The notes: generated by a model not told the origin, from the sequence alone. A DNA stretch of 42,351 bases from CBDUSL01 sp965370265 (GCA_965370265.1 CBDUSL010000001.1:1-42351); one strand, 5' to 3'; shown: positions 17,793 to 27,454, numbered from the stretch's first letter. Translations and numbers: made by a program.

Positions 17793-18830
17793 TTATGAAT
17801 TTTTATGAATTGTAATGTAAATCGTATTAGATTCTTGTTTGGGGATAAGAATCATATCGGTCACAAAGCCGGATGTTGGAAGAAGGATAGTTTTCCAATC
17901 TTCTCCAAAATTTGTGGAAATGTGAAATTTATTATCTTTAATTAAATAAATATTATTTGGTCTGGCCGGGTCAAGAACTACCTGGTCAATTTTGTTACCG
18001 AAACTAACTAAAGTAGTCACTTTTTTGAAATTATCGCCCTGATCAATGGTTTTTAGAAGGCCATAGTCGGTAGTAACATAAAATTCTGAAGGGTTATTGT
18101 GATTAAAACTTATAGAACTAATAATATTTGCCCCTTTGTATGATTTTAAATTTTCATGCAAGTCGATCCAAGTTTCACCCTTATCTATAGAGCGCATTAA
18201 GCCCTTTCCATAAACAAGATAAATTATTCGCGAATCAAGTGGATCTAAATAAATGTTCTTTATAGAAATATTTAGCCATTTTAATACCTGCCAGGTATTA
18301 CCGGAATTGGAGCTTTTCAATAAAGCGCCTTTGTTGGTAGTCGCATAAATTATAGATGGATCATAGTGATCGGCAACAATTTTAGTTATTTTTTGTTCGG
18401 GTTGGGTTTCGATATAAATAGTAGACCAATTTTTACCCGCATTTGTGGATTTTAATATTTTAGTATTACTGGCTGTGTAAAGTATATTTCTGTCTTTAGC
18501 ATCAAATACAACATTAACAAATGTTCCTTGTTTTAAGCCTGTTTCTTGCCAAATATCACCGCCATTTTCTGACTTATAAATTCCCCTATTAATCGTACAA
18601 ATATACAAAATATTCTGATCGTCTGGATTGGCAATAATATTTCTTACGGAAACATCTCCTATTTTCAACTCTTTTTTATTTGTCCGTCCGGCATAAACAT
18701 ATTGAGCCCAGGTTTCACCCGAGTCAACAGACTTAAAAATTCCCAAATCGTTGGATTTTTTGGCTGTAATGGAAAATGAGCACCCAGAAACAAAAACTAC
18801 TAAGAGCAAAAAAATAATGAGTTTTTTCAT
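17793..18830 (-). CDS. Lipoprotein with seven BNR/Asp-box repeats (Ycf48/sortilin-like beta-propeller)
   Basis: 345 residues. Signal peptide MKKLIIFLLLVVFVSGC with a lipobox (VSGC, lipidated Cys at 17), so the protein is exported and membrane-anchored. Seven Asp-box-type motifs can be counted: SVDSGETW, SENGGDIW, STNAGKNW, SSNSGNTW, SIDKGETW, TIDQGDNF and STNFGEDW, spaced about 40-50 residues, each followed by short beta strands. This predicts a seven-bladed propeller resembling Ycf48/HCF136 and sortilin-type folds. No sialidase catalytic residues are recognisable. Role unknown: ligand binding or assembly of a membrane complex at the cell surface. Its position between holB and frr in the elongation operon is unexplained. 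Confidence 0.85.
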   Translation of the reverse strand: MKKLIIFLLLVVFVSGCSFSITAKKSNDLGIFKSVDSGETWAQYVYAGRTNKKELKIGDVSVRNIIANPDDQNILYICTINRGIYKSENGGDIWQETGLKQGTFVNVVFDAKDRNILYTASNTKILKSTNAGKNWSTIYIETQPEQKITKIVADHYDPSIIYATTNKGALLKSSNSGNTWQVLKWLNISIKNIYLDPLDSRIIYLVYGKGLMRSIDKGETWIDLHENLKSYKGANIISSISFNHNNPSEFYVTTDYGLLKTIDQGDNFKKVTTLVSFGNKIDQVVLDPARPNNIYLIKDNKFHISTNFGEDWKTILLPTSGFVTDMILIPKQESNTIYITIHKNS

Positions 18831-18840
18831 AGATTTAAGC

Positions 18841-19860
18841 TTATATTTTGAGAATAAAATTTTCTAAGACCAAATTATAATTTAAATTTCTTTTGATTAA
18901 ATTGGTGGCCAACATTAAATGATTAATAAGGTTAGTGTAATATTGACAGTTATGTTCTTTTATCAATTTTTGGTACTGTTCTTTTTTATATAAATGAATT
19001 AATCTGTTTTGAAGATTAATCTTGCTAAGCAGCATATCTCTTAACACGGCCAGCCAAATAGAAAGAATCTTCTGAATTTCATCTTGATTGTTATTTGATT
19101 TTGTTATTTGATTTTTTAATGAATTGATAATGGAAAATCTTTTTGGAATGCCTGATTTAAATAATTCGATAAAGTCATCAACAGTTTGGCGGTAATTTTC
19201 ATATAATTCCTGTTCATAGGAAAATTTAATAGCCATACCCGGTTTTCCCTGAGATAATAAAGAAAGATTATTAGCTAACTGGGGGGAAAGTTTGATATCT
19301 TTTAAATACTGGTAAATTTCTTCTTTATCGACGGGATTAAACCTAATTATCTGGCATCTTGATTTAATAGTTTCCGGAATAGATGATTCCCGGCTGGTTA
19401 AAAGAATAATAATCGTTTTATTGGAAGGTTCTTCCAAAGTTTTCAAAAAACTATTGCTCGCTTCGTTAGAAAGAAGTTCAGCATGGTCAATTAAGGCAAA
19501 TTTGTAAGTAGCTCTGAAATTTTTTAGACTAAGGTCGTGAATTAATTTTCTTATCTGTTCTATACTTATTAAACTTTTACTTTCTTCCCGGGCTACAAAG
19601 TGAATATCCGGATTTTTTTGAAGATTAGCATATAGCTCATTTGAGCCAAGATTATTGAAATTTATTATGTTTTGGTTTTTTTTGTCTTTTTCAAGAATTA
19701 TGTTTATAAAATTCAAGGCCACCAGCTTTTTACCTACTCCCTCAGGCCCTATGAAAATATAAGCATGTGACATTTTTTCCCGGCTAACACTTTTGGTTAG
19801 ATACTCAATTATATTCTTATGACCTAACACTAACCAATCAGAATTAATTTTTTTATTCAT
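18841..19860 (-). CDS. holB: DNA polymerase III delta-prime subunit (clamp loader)
   Basis: 339 residues. AAA+ fold starting VLGHKNIIEYLTKSV; P-loop GPEGVGKK (38-45), where the Ser/Thr after the Lys is replaced by Lys; LIDHAELLSNEASNSFLKTLEEP (Walker B region, sensor) and the SRC motif in TIKSRCQIIRF. The degenerate P-loop fits delta-prime, which does not hydrolyse ATP, better than DnaX. The zinc-module cysteines of many clamp-loader subunits are not seen. Role: stator of the clamp loader that opens the beta ring. First gene of the holB-to-mrdA unit, with a strong promoter at 19884-19912. Confidence 0.9.
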   Translation of the reverse strand: MNKKINSDWLVLGHKNIIEYLTKSVSREKMSHAYIFIGPEGVGKKLVALNFINIILEKDKKNQNIINFNNLGSNELYANLQKNPDIHFVAREESKSLISIEQIRKLIHDLSLKNFRATYKFALIDHAELLSNEASNSFLKTLEEPSNKTIIILLTSRESSIPETIKSRCQIIRFNPVDKEEIYQYLKDIKLSPQLANNLSLLSQGKPGMAIKFSYEQELYENYRQTVDDFIELFKSGIPKRFSIINSLKNQITKSNNNQDEIQKILSIWLAVLRDMLLSKINLQNRLIHLYKKEQYQKLIKEHNCQYYTNLINHLMLATNLIKRNLNYNLVLENFILKI

Positions 19861-19883
19861 ATTTATTTAAGTTTGGTAAAAAA

Positions 19884-19912
19884 ATAATAACATTTTTAAC
19901 GATATTGGTCAA
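19884..19912 (-). promoter_or_regulatory. Promoter of the holB-mreBCD-mrdA operon
   Basis: Minus strand TTGACC (19907-19912), 17-base spacer, TATTAT (19884-19889) with an upstream TGT making an extended -10. The -35 box overlaps the end of the GT4 gene. Leader about 17 bases without a Shine-Dalgarno sequence. Confidence 0.75.
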
Positions 19913-21099
19913 GACGGGGCAATTACTTTTAAAGTTTCATTTGCACATTTATCCCATGAAAAATTCTTTATTCTTTCAAGTCCTTTTTTCTTTAAATTAT
20001 CCCGAAAATCATTATCTTTAACCAATCTTTGCATATAATCAGCTATTTTATCATGTTTATCAGGATTAACTAATATTGCCGCCTGGCCGATAATTTCAGG
20101 CAAAGAACCTCTATTAGAGGCAATCACCGGTAAGCCACAGGCCATCGCTTCTATTGGAGGAATACCAAAACCTTCGTAATAAGAAATGAAAATGAGGGCT
20201 TCGGCGGCGTTAAATAGGTAAGGAATTTTTTCGGCCGGAACCCAGCCAAGTTTAATAATATCTTTTTCAATATTTTTTTCTTTAATAAAATCTCTCGCTT
20301 TATTCCAGCCGTCCCCTTCGGTGCCAATCAAAACCAATTTATGGCTTGATAAATATTTCTTTTTAAAAAGATAAAAAGTTTTTATTATACCCAATATATT
20401 TTTCTTGTTTTCTAAGCGACCAACAAAAACAAAAAAAGGCCTAGTAACTGAAAATTCTTTAAGGATACAGATAATTTTATTTTTATCTTTCATAATCTTA
20501 TAATTTTTGTTATAACCAAGATGAATAACTCTGGGTTTAGTTGTATTAAATTTATAATATTTTTTTATCTCGTCGGACGTAAATTTAGAAGGGGTAATAA
20601 TTATTTTTGCTTTTTTTACGGCTAAACGCATGCTAAAACGATGATAATCAAGTTCGTTGTTAGAATATTTCCCAAGGGTGCATATTTTTACCAAGAAAGC
20701 GATAATTATTGAAAAAAAGCTATTCCCTCCAATTTTTTTTTGGGTATAAAGCTCAGGAAATTCTTCAAATCCGATATCGTGACAAGTGGTAACTGTGTTT
20801 TTTGGGTGAATAATCGGAATAGTATGAGCGGGGACAAAAAGAACATCCGGTTTTTTAAACAGCATTTCCAGTGAAAGCCTTAACTGGCTCCATAAAAACT
20901 TTGGCGGCCATTTTAGAACTTTATTATAAAAATTATCCCCGAGATCTTTTAGATCATCCACTAAGGGTTCTTTGGTATACAAAATATATTTATTTTTTTT
21001 ATCAATTTCGGAAAATTTTCTAACTAAATGATACGAGTACCACTCGGTACCCGTCCTTTCCTTTTTATTGGCCCTGGATGCATCAATGCCAATTAACAT
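19909..21099 (-). CDS. Glycosyltransferase family 4 (GT-B fold)
   Basis: 396 residues. N-terminal Rossmann half with MLIGIDASRANKKERTGTEWY and a C-terminal half with the GT4 signatures FVGRLENKKNILGIIKTF and the nucleotide-sugar site around FYEGFGIPPIEAMACGLPVIAS (E-x7-E type), then SLPEIIGQAAILVNP. It transfers a sugar from an activated donor in the cytoplasm, retaining mechanism. Last gene of the surface-glycan locus, starting one base after the mreB paralogue stop. Acceptor and donor are unknown; the N-terminal GTEWY pattern is common in mannosyl/rhamnosyl transferases. Confidence 0.9.
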   Translation of the reverse strand: MLIGIDASRANKKERTGTEWYSYHLVRKFSEIDKKNKYILYTKEPLVDDLKDLGDNFYNKVLKWPPKFLWSQLRLSLEMLFKKPDVLFVPAHTIPIIHPKNTVTTCHDIGFEEFPELYTQKKIGGNSFFSIIIAFLVKICTLGKYSNNELDYHRFSMRLAVKKAKIIITPSKFTSDEIKKYYKFNTTKPRVIHLGYNKNYKIMKDKNKIICILKEFSVTRPFFVFVGRLENKKNILGIIKTFYLFKKKYLSSHKLVLIGTEGDGWNKARDFIKEKNIEKDIIKLGWVPAEKIPYLFNAAEALIFISYYEGFGIPPIEAMACGLPVIASNRGSLPEIIGQAAILVNPDKHDKIADYMQRLVKDNDFRDNLKKKGLERIKNFSWDKCANETLKVIAPS

Positions 21100-22107
21100 T
21101 TATTTGGCGGAGAGAATACTTCTCTTGTATGAATCCAGGTTATCCAGGGCAATACCGGTCCCTTTTACGACACAGAGTAGTGCGTCATCGGCGACATAAG
21201 TATTCACTCCTGTGGCCTGGGTAATAAGTTTGTCTATATTTTTAAGAAGTGAGGAGCCGCCCGAAAGAACCATCCCCTTGTCAATTACATCAGCGGAAAG
21301 TTCCGGCGGAGTATTCTGTAAAACAGATTTTATTGATTGAATAATGCTTGAGAGTTCATCTTGTATCGCTTCGGTGACATCGTCTGAAATAATATTAACA
21401 GTCTTGGGCAGTCCAGAAACCATATCTCTGCCCCTAATATCCATTGTTAATTTTTCTTCCAAAGGAAGCGCCGAACCAATTTTAATCTTTATTTCTTCAG
21501 ATGTTCTTTCACCAATAGCCAGTCCGTATTTTTTTCTAATATATTCAGCAATAGCCGTGTCAAATTTAGTGCCGCCTACGCGTACTGAATTATTAGAAAC
21601 GATTCCACCCAAAGAAATTACGGCCACTTCTGATGTGCCACCCCCAATATCCACAATCATATGTCCGGAAGCGGAGCCAATAGGAATATTAGCCCCAATA
21701 GCGGCCGCTACGGGCTCTTTTATGATATAAGCGGCCTTCGCCCCAGCCGCTAAAGTTGCGTCAATCACGGCCCTTCTTTCAGTTGAAGTAATACCGGCCG
21801 GAACAGCAATCATTACTTCAGGCCTAAATAGTCTTACCCCGCCCAAGGCTTTATTTACAAAATAACGGATCATTGCTTCTGTAGTTTTATAGTCGGCAAT
21901 TACCCCGTCACGTAATGGGGTGCGGGCAATAATTGAGTCGGGGGTTCTGCCAATCATTTCCTTTGCTTCCAGGCCGACGGCCAGTACTTTTTTATCTATC
22001 AATGAAATAGCAACAACCGAAGGTTCATTTATAACAATTCCCCTCCCCGGAATATGAACAAGGGTGTAAGTGGTTCCTAAATCTATACCAATTCTTTTGA
22101 AAAACAT
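21100..22107 (-). CDS. MreB paralogue (actin-like ATPase) in glycan locus
   Basis: 335 residues. Actin-fold motifs are complete: RIGIDLGTTYTLVHI, MIVDIGGGTSEVAVISLGG, MVLSGGSSLLKNIDK, so an ATP-binding MreB/Mbl-type filament protein is expected. It differs from the canonical MreB at 13838 in lacking most of the N-terminal amphipathic segment (only MFFKR precedes the first motif) and in lacking mreC/mreD neighbours. It is preceded by a DUF4012 gene, whose stop is next to its ATG, and followed by a GT4 gene. This suggests a scaffold dedicated to glycan assembly or its positioning. Could also be an ordinary second MreB (Mbl-like) with a general shape role. Confidence 0.92.
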   Translation of the reverse strand: MFFKRIGIDLGTTYTLVHIPGRGIVINEPSVVAISLIDKKVLAVGLEAKEMIGRTPDSIIARTPLRDGVIADYKTTEAMIRYFVNKALGGVRLFRPEVMIAVPAGITSTERRAVIDATLAAGAKAAYIIKEPVAAAIGANIPIGSASGHMIVDIGGGTSEVAVISLGGIVSNNSVRVGGTKFDTAIAEYIRKKYGLAIGERTSEEIKIKIGSALPLEEKLTMDIRGRDMVSGLPKTVNIISDDVTEAIQDELSSIIQSIKSVLQNTPPELSADVIDKGMVLSGGSSLLKNIDKLITQATGVNTYVADDALLCVVKGTGIALDNLDSYKRSILSAK

Positions 22108-24039
22108 TTATTTAAAATTAATATCTATTATTAAATCTTCCGAAAGTTTTGTATTTAAAGTTATATTATTATCACTCTCTTTTATCAATTTGTCAATAGG
22201 GGTGAAGTCCTTGATTTTTTTATGAAAATCCAAATTGATATTAGTTTGATATGGAGCAGTGCCAGCCTGTTTCTGAATAACCAATTGATAATTTTTTTCG
22301 TTTATCATCTTATAAATTGATTCAGGGAGTTCGTATTTAAAAATTATCGTTTTGTGTTCTTGAGGTTCGATACTGACAAAAGAACCAAAATATGTTTTTC
22401 CAAGTTCATTTACAGAAACTTTTTCTTCATTTGTGCCGATAATATCAATTAGTTTGCTGCCTTGAGGAACATAAAGACGAAAATATGTCCGGTAACGGGT
22501 TGTTTTCCAGGTAAAGGTTCCTTCGTTATTATATATAACCTCCAAGTTGGCGATATATTTATTATTTTCTTTTTTAATTGAATAACTTAATGTTCTTTTA
22601 ACGCCGGGGTCTGTTTTGAGACTGGCTAAATTTGCGTCGATAAGTGTAAAATAATCACCCGCGTTCTGGTGGATATGCCCCCCCCAATTATTTTCTTTAA
22701 TCAAATTTTCAGAAACCTGGTCTTTCAAATAAATCAAAATATGTTTTTCTTTAAGGTCTTCACTTAGTATCTTAAAAAAATCATCCCATTTTTCCTGAGG
22801 CAATGAAAATATTTTATCCATCAGAATTTTTGATAAGTCACCGATTATCTCCTTGCGTTCGCTTTCCTCAAGCCCAGCCTGATAAAAACCTTTTTCAACC
22901 TGATACTGAAGGGTATCAACAAAATTGTCGCTTGTAAATTCTATCCCGTAAACTTTTATGCTACCGGTTAATCCAATTAATGATTCTATAAGGGTCGGAG
23001 TAATAGCAATTACGCCATCAAAGTTTCTCTCTCTTCCCCCCTCCTGCTCATAAAACCAAAGGGCTTTTTCGGCTGAAACAGGAAAATCCGGGGACCAGTT
23101 TGAATCACGAAGAAACCACTTTTCAACTTTATTATATTTGGCAAGCGGGGCTGGAGGAGTAATATTTAAATAATCGGCCTGTTCATCCAAATTATAAACG
23201 TTATCTGTTTTAAAATTGATTATTTCTGCGTCTTTAACGTTTATAATTCCATATGTGCCTATAAATCCCCCGGTTGGCCTCATCTCCGAGTTATTTTGAA
23301 GAAGGAAAAAATATTTGCTGCTTTCAGGATAACCGGCAATATGAGGAAGAACGCGGGCTAAAACAGTAATTTGGCTAATCCCCTCTCTTGCTTTTGGCAG
23401 ATAATCTTTGAGTAAATCGACCACTTCCTTGATCGGGCCGATCAGGCCAGTTTTAGGCAAATCCTTAATATTTTCGGCCGAGTTATTAATTGATTCTTGT
23501 GATTCCTTAAGTAGCTGGTCGGAAGAATCAATTTTAGCCAGGATTTCTCTTTTTTGAGCGGAAGAAATAGAAGCAAAACTCAATTCGGATTCTTCTTTAA
23601 AAGGAGCCATAACTTCTACCGCCAAACCGACTAATCCATCAATCGTATCGGTTAATTCGGCTCCAGTCTCAAGAATAACATTAATCGCTTTATATTGTTT
23701 TGAGACAAAAGGTATTACTTGTAAATAACTTATTTTATTAAGCGATTGACTCGAATTATTAAATGAATTATGGCTTTCCTGGATTAATTTTTGGGCTTCA
23801 GAGTAATCCTGAAGCTTAATATATTCTTCGGCCTCGAAGAGTTTATTTTTAGCGGCAATAGCCTCATTATAGGCTTTTTTAGCCTTAGGATAAGCTAAGG
23901 TGGTAATTAAACCGGTTAAGGCCATAAATAAAACTACGAAGATCGTTATATATTTTACAAATTTTTTGTTTTTCTTCCTTATTTTATATGTTTTTATGCC
24001 ATCTAAAAAATTAGCGGCTTTTTGTTTTCCGTTAAACAT
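22108..24039 (-). CDS. DUF4012 domain membrane-anchored protein
   Basis: 643 residues. Basic cytoplasmic N-terminus (KIRKKNKKF), one membrane helix (about 29-50), a helical, Ala/Glu/Ser-rich segment (about 55-220), then the DUF4012 core beginning near YFFLLQNNSEMRPTGGFIG and running through DFPVSAEKALWFYEQEGG. A beta-rich C-terminus follows (NNEGTFTWKTTRYRTYFRL). DUF4012 proteins occur in Chloroflexi, Actinobacteria and CPR genomes, often by glycan genes; function is not established. The large domain should lie outside the membrane. Starts with a one-base stop/start overlap (TAATG) to the GT2 gene and is followed directly by the mreB paralogue. Confidence 0.88.
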   Translation of the reverse strand: MFNGKQKAANFLDGIKTYKIRKKNKKFVKYITIFVVLFMALTGLITTLAYPKAKKAYNEAIAAKNKLFEAEEYIKLQDYSEAQKLIQESHNSFNNSSQSLNKISYLQVIPFVSKQYKAINVILETGAELTDTIDGLVGLAVEVMAPFKEESELSFASISSAQKREILAKIDSSDQLLKESQESINNSAENIKDLPKTGLIGPIKEVVDLLKDYLPKAREGISQITVLARVLPHIAGYPESSKYFFLLQNNSEMRPTGGFIGTYGIINVKDAEIINFKTDNVYNLDEQADYLNITPPAPLAKYNKVEKWFLRDSNWSPDFPVSAEKALWFYEQEGGRERNFDGVIAITPTLIESLIGLTGSIKVYGIEFTSDNFVDTLQYQVEKGFYQAGLEESERKEIIGDLSKILMDKIFSLPQEKWDDFFKILSEDLKEKHILIYLKDQVSENLIKENNWGGHIHQNAGDYFTLIDANLASLKTDPGVKRTLSYSIKKENNKYIANLEVIYNNEGTFTWKTTRYRTYFRLYVPQGSKLIDIIGTNEEKVSVNELGKTYFGSFVSIEPQEHKTIIFKYELPESIYKMINEKNYQLVIQKQAGTAPYQTNINLDFHKKIKDFTPIDKLIKESDNNITLNTKLSEDLIIDINFK

Positions 24040-24845
24040 TATTTTTTCAAATCCTTTGCTCCTAAATATTTAGCGAAATACTTAATAGCACTGGAAATAT
24101 GAATCCGAGTTGCTTTACTAAAAATACCTTTCAGCCCCGGGCTTTCGGCGGACATTCTTTGGTGATAATGAACGATATCAACGTCACTTAAATAGCAAAC
24201 ACGGTATCCTGCCTGCCAGAATTGCCGGCACCAATCGACATCCTCGAAATAAAGAGTGAAGCGCTCGTCCATAAGTCCAACCTTATCTATTGCTTCCTGG
24301 CGAACGAGCATACAGGCCCCTAAAATCCAATCAACATCATTTATTTTTTCGAAATGATCATCAAGCATTAGATATTTTCTCAGATCTTTTTTAACCCAGG
24401 GTAAGCGTCCTAATGGTGTCCGCCTATACATGGGAGTCATAAATTTGGGAAAACGGTAACAAGAAATCTGCCTTGTTCCGTCAGGATTAATCAATTTGGG
24501 AGCGACTATGCCGACATCAGGGTGATCATCCATAAAAGAGATGAGTTTTTCAATCACACCTTCAAAAATAGTTATATCAGGATTAAGAATCATGACATAT
24601 CGCCCGCTTGATTCTTTGACTCCAAGATTATTACCGGCCGCGCAGCCTCTGTTTACTTTACTTTCTATGAATCGGATATGCGGAAAACTTTCTTTCATCA
24701 TCTTTGCACTGGAATCCTGTGAGTGATTATCAACCACTATAATTTCATAATTTTTCTTTAGCTTAAGCAGTTCGATTCCTTTAATACACTGCCTTAAAAG
24801 ACCTTTAGTTTTGTAATTTAATATTACTACGGATAATTCCATCAT
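24039..24845 (-). CDS. Glycosyltransferase family 2, WbbL/rhamnosyltransferase-like
   Basis: About 268 residues. GT-A fold: SVVILNYKTKGLLRQCI start, VVDNHSQDSS, the NPD metal/nucleotide motif (MILNPDITIF) and the catalytic-base motif YFEDVDWC. These define the WbbL-like GT2 group that adds rhamnose or related sugars to lipid-linked oligosaccharides. Cytoplasmic, probably membrane-peripheral. Of three in-frame ATGs (24854, 24845, 24842), I favour 24845, which forms an ATGA overlap with the upstream stop. Overlap with the DUF4012 start makes a tight pair. Confidence 0.9.
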   Translation of the reverse strand: MMELSVVILNYKTKGLLRQCIKGIELLKLKKNYEIIVVDNHSQDSSAKMMKESFPHIRFIESKVNRGCAAGNNLGVKESSGRYVMILNPDITIFEGVIEKLISFMDDHPDVGIVAPKLINPDGTRQISCYRFPKFMTPMYRRTPLGRLPWVKKDLRKYLMLDDHFEKINDVDWILGACMLVRQEAIDKVGLMDERFTLYFEDVDWCRQFWQAGYRVCYLSDVDIVHYHQRMSAESPGLKGIFSKATRIHISSAIKYFAKYLGAKDLKK

Positions 24846-25855
24846 GACAGCCATTTTCTAAAATTATTAGCACTTTTTTTATCCTTTAATATCATTTTTC
24901 TTTTCTTAATCATTTTTGGCAAAAGTTTAAAAAAGTTCAGATATGATTTTAAGGAAGAAAATTCAAAAAGAAGTATGTAAAAAAATCTTTTAAGTTCCCT
25001 CCATGTAATAAATAAAAAATCTTTAAAATAATTTTTCAAAAAATCATTCTTTACCATCAAGAAAAAATGATTTCGGGTTGAATAATAATTTATCATATTA
25101 GATTTTTTTCTGCGGTTCTTTCTTATGGATTTAATATTTTTTACCTCAGTCTGGTCGGCTTGCCTATGGTGATAGGCAAAGGCTTCCGGAATAAATACTG
25201 ATTTTAAGCCATTTATATTCATTCTCCAGGCAAGATCTATATCTTCTTTATAAACAAAAAAATCTTCATCAAAATATTCGTTATTAATATTCAATAATTC
25301 TACATCTTTTTTTCTTAGAAACAGCAAACCTCCGGAGATACCAAAAACATCTTTTTTCTCTTTGAATTGACCGGTATCTTTTTCATTTTCTCCCAAATTT
25401 ATAAAGTTGCGATTTCGGTCGACTTTTATACCCACAGAGTCAATAATATCAGTAAATACAATTTCCTTCAACTCATCAATTTTAAAATGAAATTTGTAAA
25501 TTTTGCCGGTAAAAGCGCTATAAACCTTCATTTTTTCCGCATTTTTGTAAAGTTCAAAGAGATAGTTTTTGGTTAAAATAACATCCGGATTCATAATTAA
25601 AATATAATCGCTTTTGGACAATTTAAGCCCTTGGTTATGAGCCCTTGAATAACCCAGGTTATGGATATTGCGCAGAATTTTTACTTCCGGATAATTTTTT
25701 TCGATATAATCAACCGTTCCGTCATTAGAGCCATTATCAATAACAAGGACTTGAAAATCCTTAAATGACTGGTCAAAAATTGATTTTAGGCAATCCGGCA
25801 GATAAGTAATACTATTCCAGGTAACTATATTAATTGATACTTTTTTTGACTTCAT
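24842..25855 (-). CDS. Glycosyltransferase family 2, WbbL-like
   Basis: 337 residues. SINIVTWNSITYLPDCLKS, VIDNGSNDGT, MNPDVILT and YKEDIDLAWR are the GT2 signatures in order; the catalytic acidic pair is ED in YKEDID. A basic C-terminal region (about 280-337) with IRKNRRKKS and a hydrophobic stretch (FFYILLFEF) suggests membrane association. Donor and acceptor are unknown. Overlaps the polymerase gene upstream by 26 bases and the next GT2 by a few bases, so expression is coupled. TGA is its stop codon. Confidence 0.9.
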   Translation of the reverse strand: MKSKKVSINIVTWNSITYLPDCLKSIFDQSFKDFQVLVIDNGSNDGTVDYIEKNYPEVKILRNIHNLGYSRAHNQGLKLSKSDYILIMNPDVILTKNYLFELYKNAEKMKVYSAFTGKIYKFHFKIDELKEIVFTDIIDSVGIKVDRNRNFINLGENEKDTGQFKEKKDVFGISGGLLFLRKKDVELLNINNEYFDEDFFVYKEDIDLAWRMNINGLKSVFIPEAFAYHHRQADQTEVKNIKSIRKNRRKKSNMINYYSTRNHFFLMVKNDFLKNYFKDFLFITWRELKRFFYILLFEFSSLKSYLNFFKLLPKMIKKRKMILKDKKSANNFRKWLS

Positions 25856-27440
25856 TTGCTTCCGTTAAAAATAAGTAGAAAATTGGGGCAATTATCAGGA
25901 GATAACCGAGTCCCAAAGGGTGATTTAAAAAAGGGGTTGTAAGATGAGTTACAAGCAGGAAAATCAATCCGGCTATTAAAGATTTTGTAAATATATATTG
26001 GTTTATATTTTCTTTAATTTTCTTTAAAACTTTATGGCCATTCCTATAAATAAAATAAATAAAATATAGGTAAAATATTAAACCAAAAAAACCGATTTTT
26101 ACGATGATATCAAGATAAGCCCATTCATAAAGATAAACTTTTATATATTCCACCAATTCCGTCCCTGGGATTAATGATTTAAAAGTTACTAATGTGCCAA
26201 AACCGCTCCCCTGAAGAGGGTTTTCTTTTATTTTTTCCAAAATCGGGTTCATAAGGCTAACTCTGTTTGAAGCCGCCAACTCAGAGGACGGATTTAGCAA
26301 ACTGGTTATTCTTGAGGATAATAAATCCAGACTGGCTGGAGAGACAAGATATAACAAACCAATGGAAATACCTAAAAATAATAAACAGACTATTAATGCT
26401 TGAAATATTTTTCTTTTGGGCAAAGAAAATATTATATAAAGAAAACTGATTATAAAACCAAGCCAAAAACTTCTGGAATAGGATATCAGCAGCACTAATC
26501 CAAAAATAAAAATAAAAAAGAAATTTAAAATTTTACGGTTTAACTTAATCTTTTTAAAAGCGGAATAAGTAATTAATAAAATAAGGTAAATTACGACGTA
26601 AAACTGGCTGGGAGAAAATATTCTAAAAAATCGCCCGCCAATATATGATACTTCCGCTAAACCAAGATCCTTCAGCCAACGGTAAACAGCCGGTTTATCT
26701 TCGGTTATCTCAGTTGCATCAAGGGATAATTTTTCCTCGGCTAACTTGGTCGTTTGGGCTAGTCTCGCATTTTCCGGCAAAGTAGCCAAATTTTTTAATT
26801 CTTCAAGCTGTTTTGATTCTACTTTGGTCGCTGATATAAGTTCATCGGAATATTCAAAAACGCCAAAGTCCAAAAGCAGAATAAAGGTAAATAATGAGAG
26901 AGAAATAACACCAATGGTTAGTACCTTGATAAACTTTATAATATTTTCTTTTTTAAAAAATACGTCAAAGAAAGGGAATATCAAGGCTAAATAAAAATAA
27001 GCGTTAATGTCATAAAAAACAATTTGGTTTGAATTTTTAATCAGTCCATTGATAAAGCCAAACAACAGGAAAATACAAAAAATAGCGAATGGAAGCCAAA
27101 GATTTGAACGAAAGAATTTTATCTCCTTTTTCCTGATAATTCCATAAAGGTAGACAAACATTATAATAAGAAAAATAGCCAGTCGGAGAGAAACAACGTA
27201 GTTAAAAACAGGAAATGAAAAAAGATATCCTTTGCTGCCAATAATGAGTTCAAGAACAGCTATTAAAACCCCATATTCTAATTTTTTGAAAGTCAAAAAA
27301 AGAACGGCTCCTATAATAAGCCAAAAACAAATATAATTTAAACTCGAATTTAAAAAACCGAGGTAAGACAGCAAAAATACTGACATAGTCAGCAGAGAGT
27401 AAAGATATGTTTTTTTATCTTTTAGAAAAATAAGCTCCAT
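25830..27440 (-). CDS. O-antigen ligase/polymerase-like (Wzy/WaaL) membrane protein
   Basis: 536 residues from the ATG at 27440; an in-frame GTG at 27464 lies close to the predicted -10 box and is unlikely. About 11-12 membrane helices with a large outside loop (about 195-275, rich in Glu/Leu/Lys, LEELKNLATLPENARL) and the Wzy_C-like block NRVSLMNPILEKIKENPLQGSGFGT near residue 400. Typical of O-antigen polymerases or ligases, which join polyprenyl-linked repeat units or attach them to an acceptor on the outer face of the membrane. It has its own promoter in the 30-base gap after the upstream GT2 gene. Confidence 0.85.
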   Translation of the reverse strand: MELIFLKDKKTYLYSLLTMSVFLLSYLGFLNSSLNYICFWLIIGAVLFLTFKKLEYGVLIAVLELIIGSKGYLFSFPVFNYVVSLRLAIFLIIMFVYLYGIIRKKEIKFFRSNLWLPFAIFCIFLLFGFINGLIKNSNQIVFYDINAYFYLALIFPFFDVFFKKENIIKFIKVLTIGVISLSLFTFILLLDFGVFEYSDELISATKVESKQLEELKNLATLPENARLAQTTKLAEEKLSLDATEITEDKPAVYRWLKDLGLAEVSYIGGRFFRIFSPSQFYVVIYLILLITYSAFKKIKLNRKILNFFFIFIFGLVLLISYSRSFWLGFIISFLYIIFSLPKRKIFQALIVCLLFLGISIGLLYLVSPASLDLLSSRITSLLNPSSELAASNRVSLMNPILEKIKENPLQGSGFGTLVTFKSLIPGTELVEYIKVYLYEWAYLDIIVKIGFFGLIFYLYFIYFIYRNGHKVLKKIKENINQYIFTKSLIAGLIFLLVTHLTTPFLNHPLGLGYLLIIAPIFYLFLTEANEVKKSIN

Positions 27441-27454
27441 AGATTTGAGCTTAT

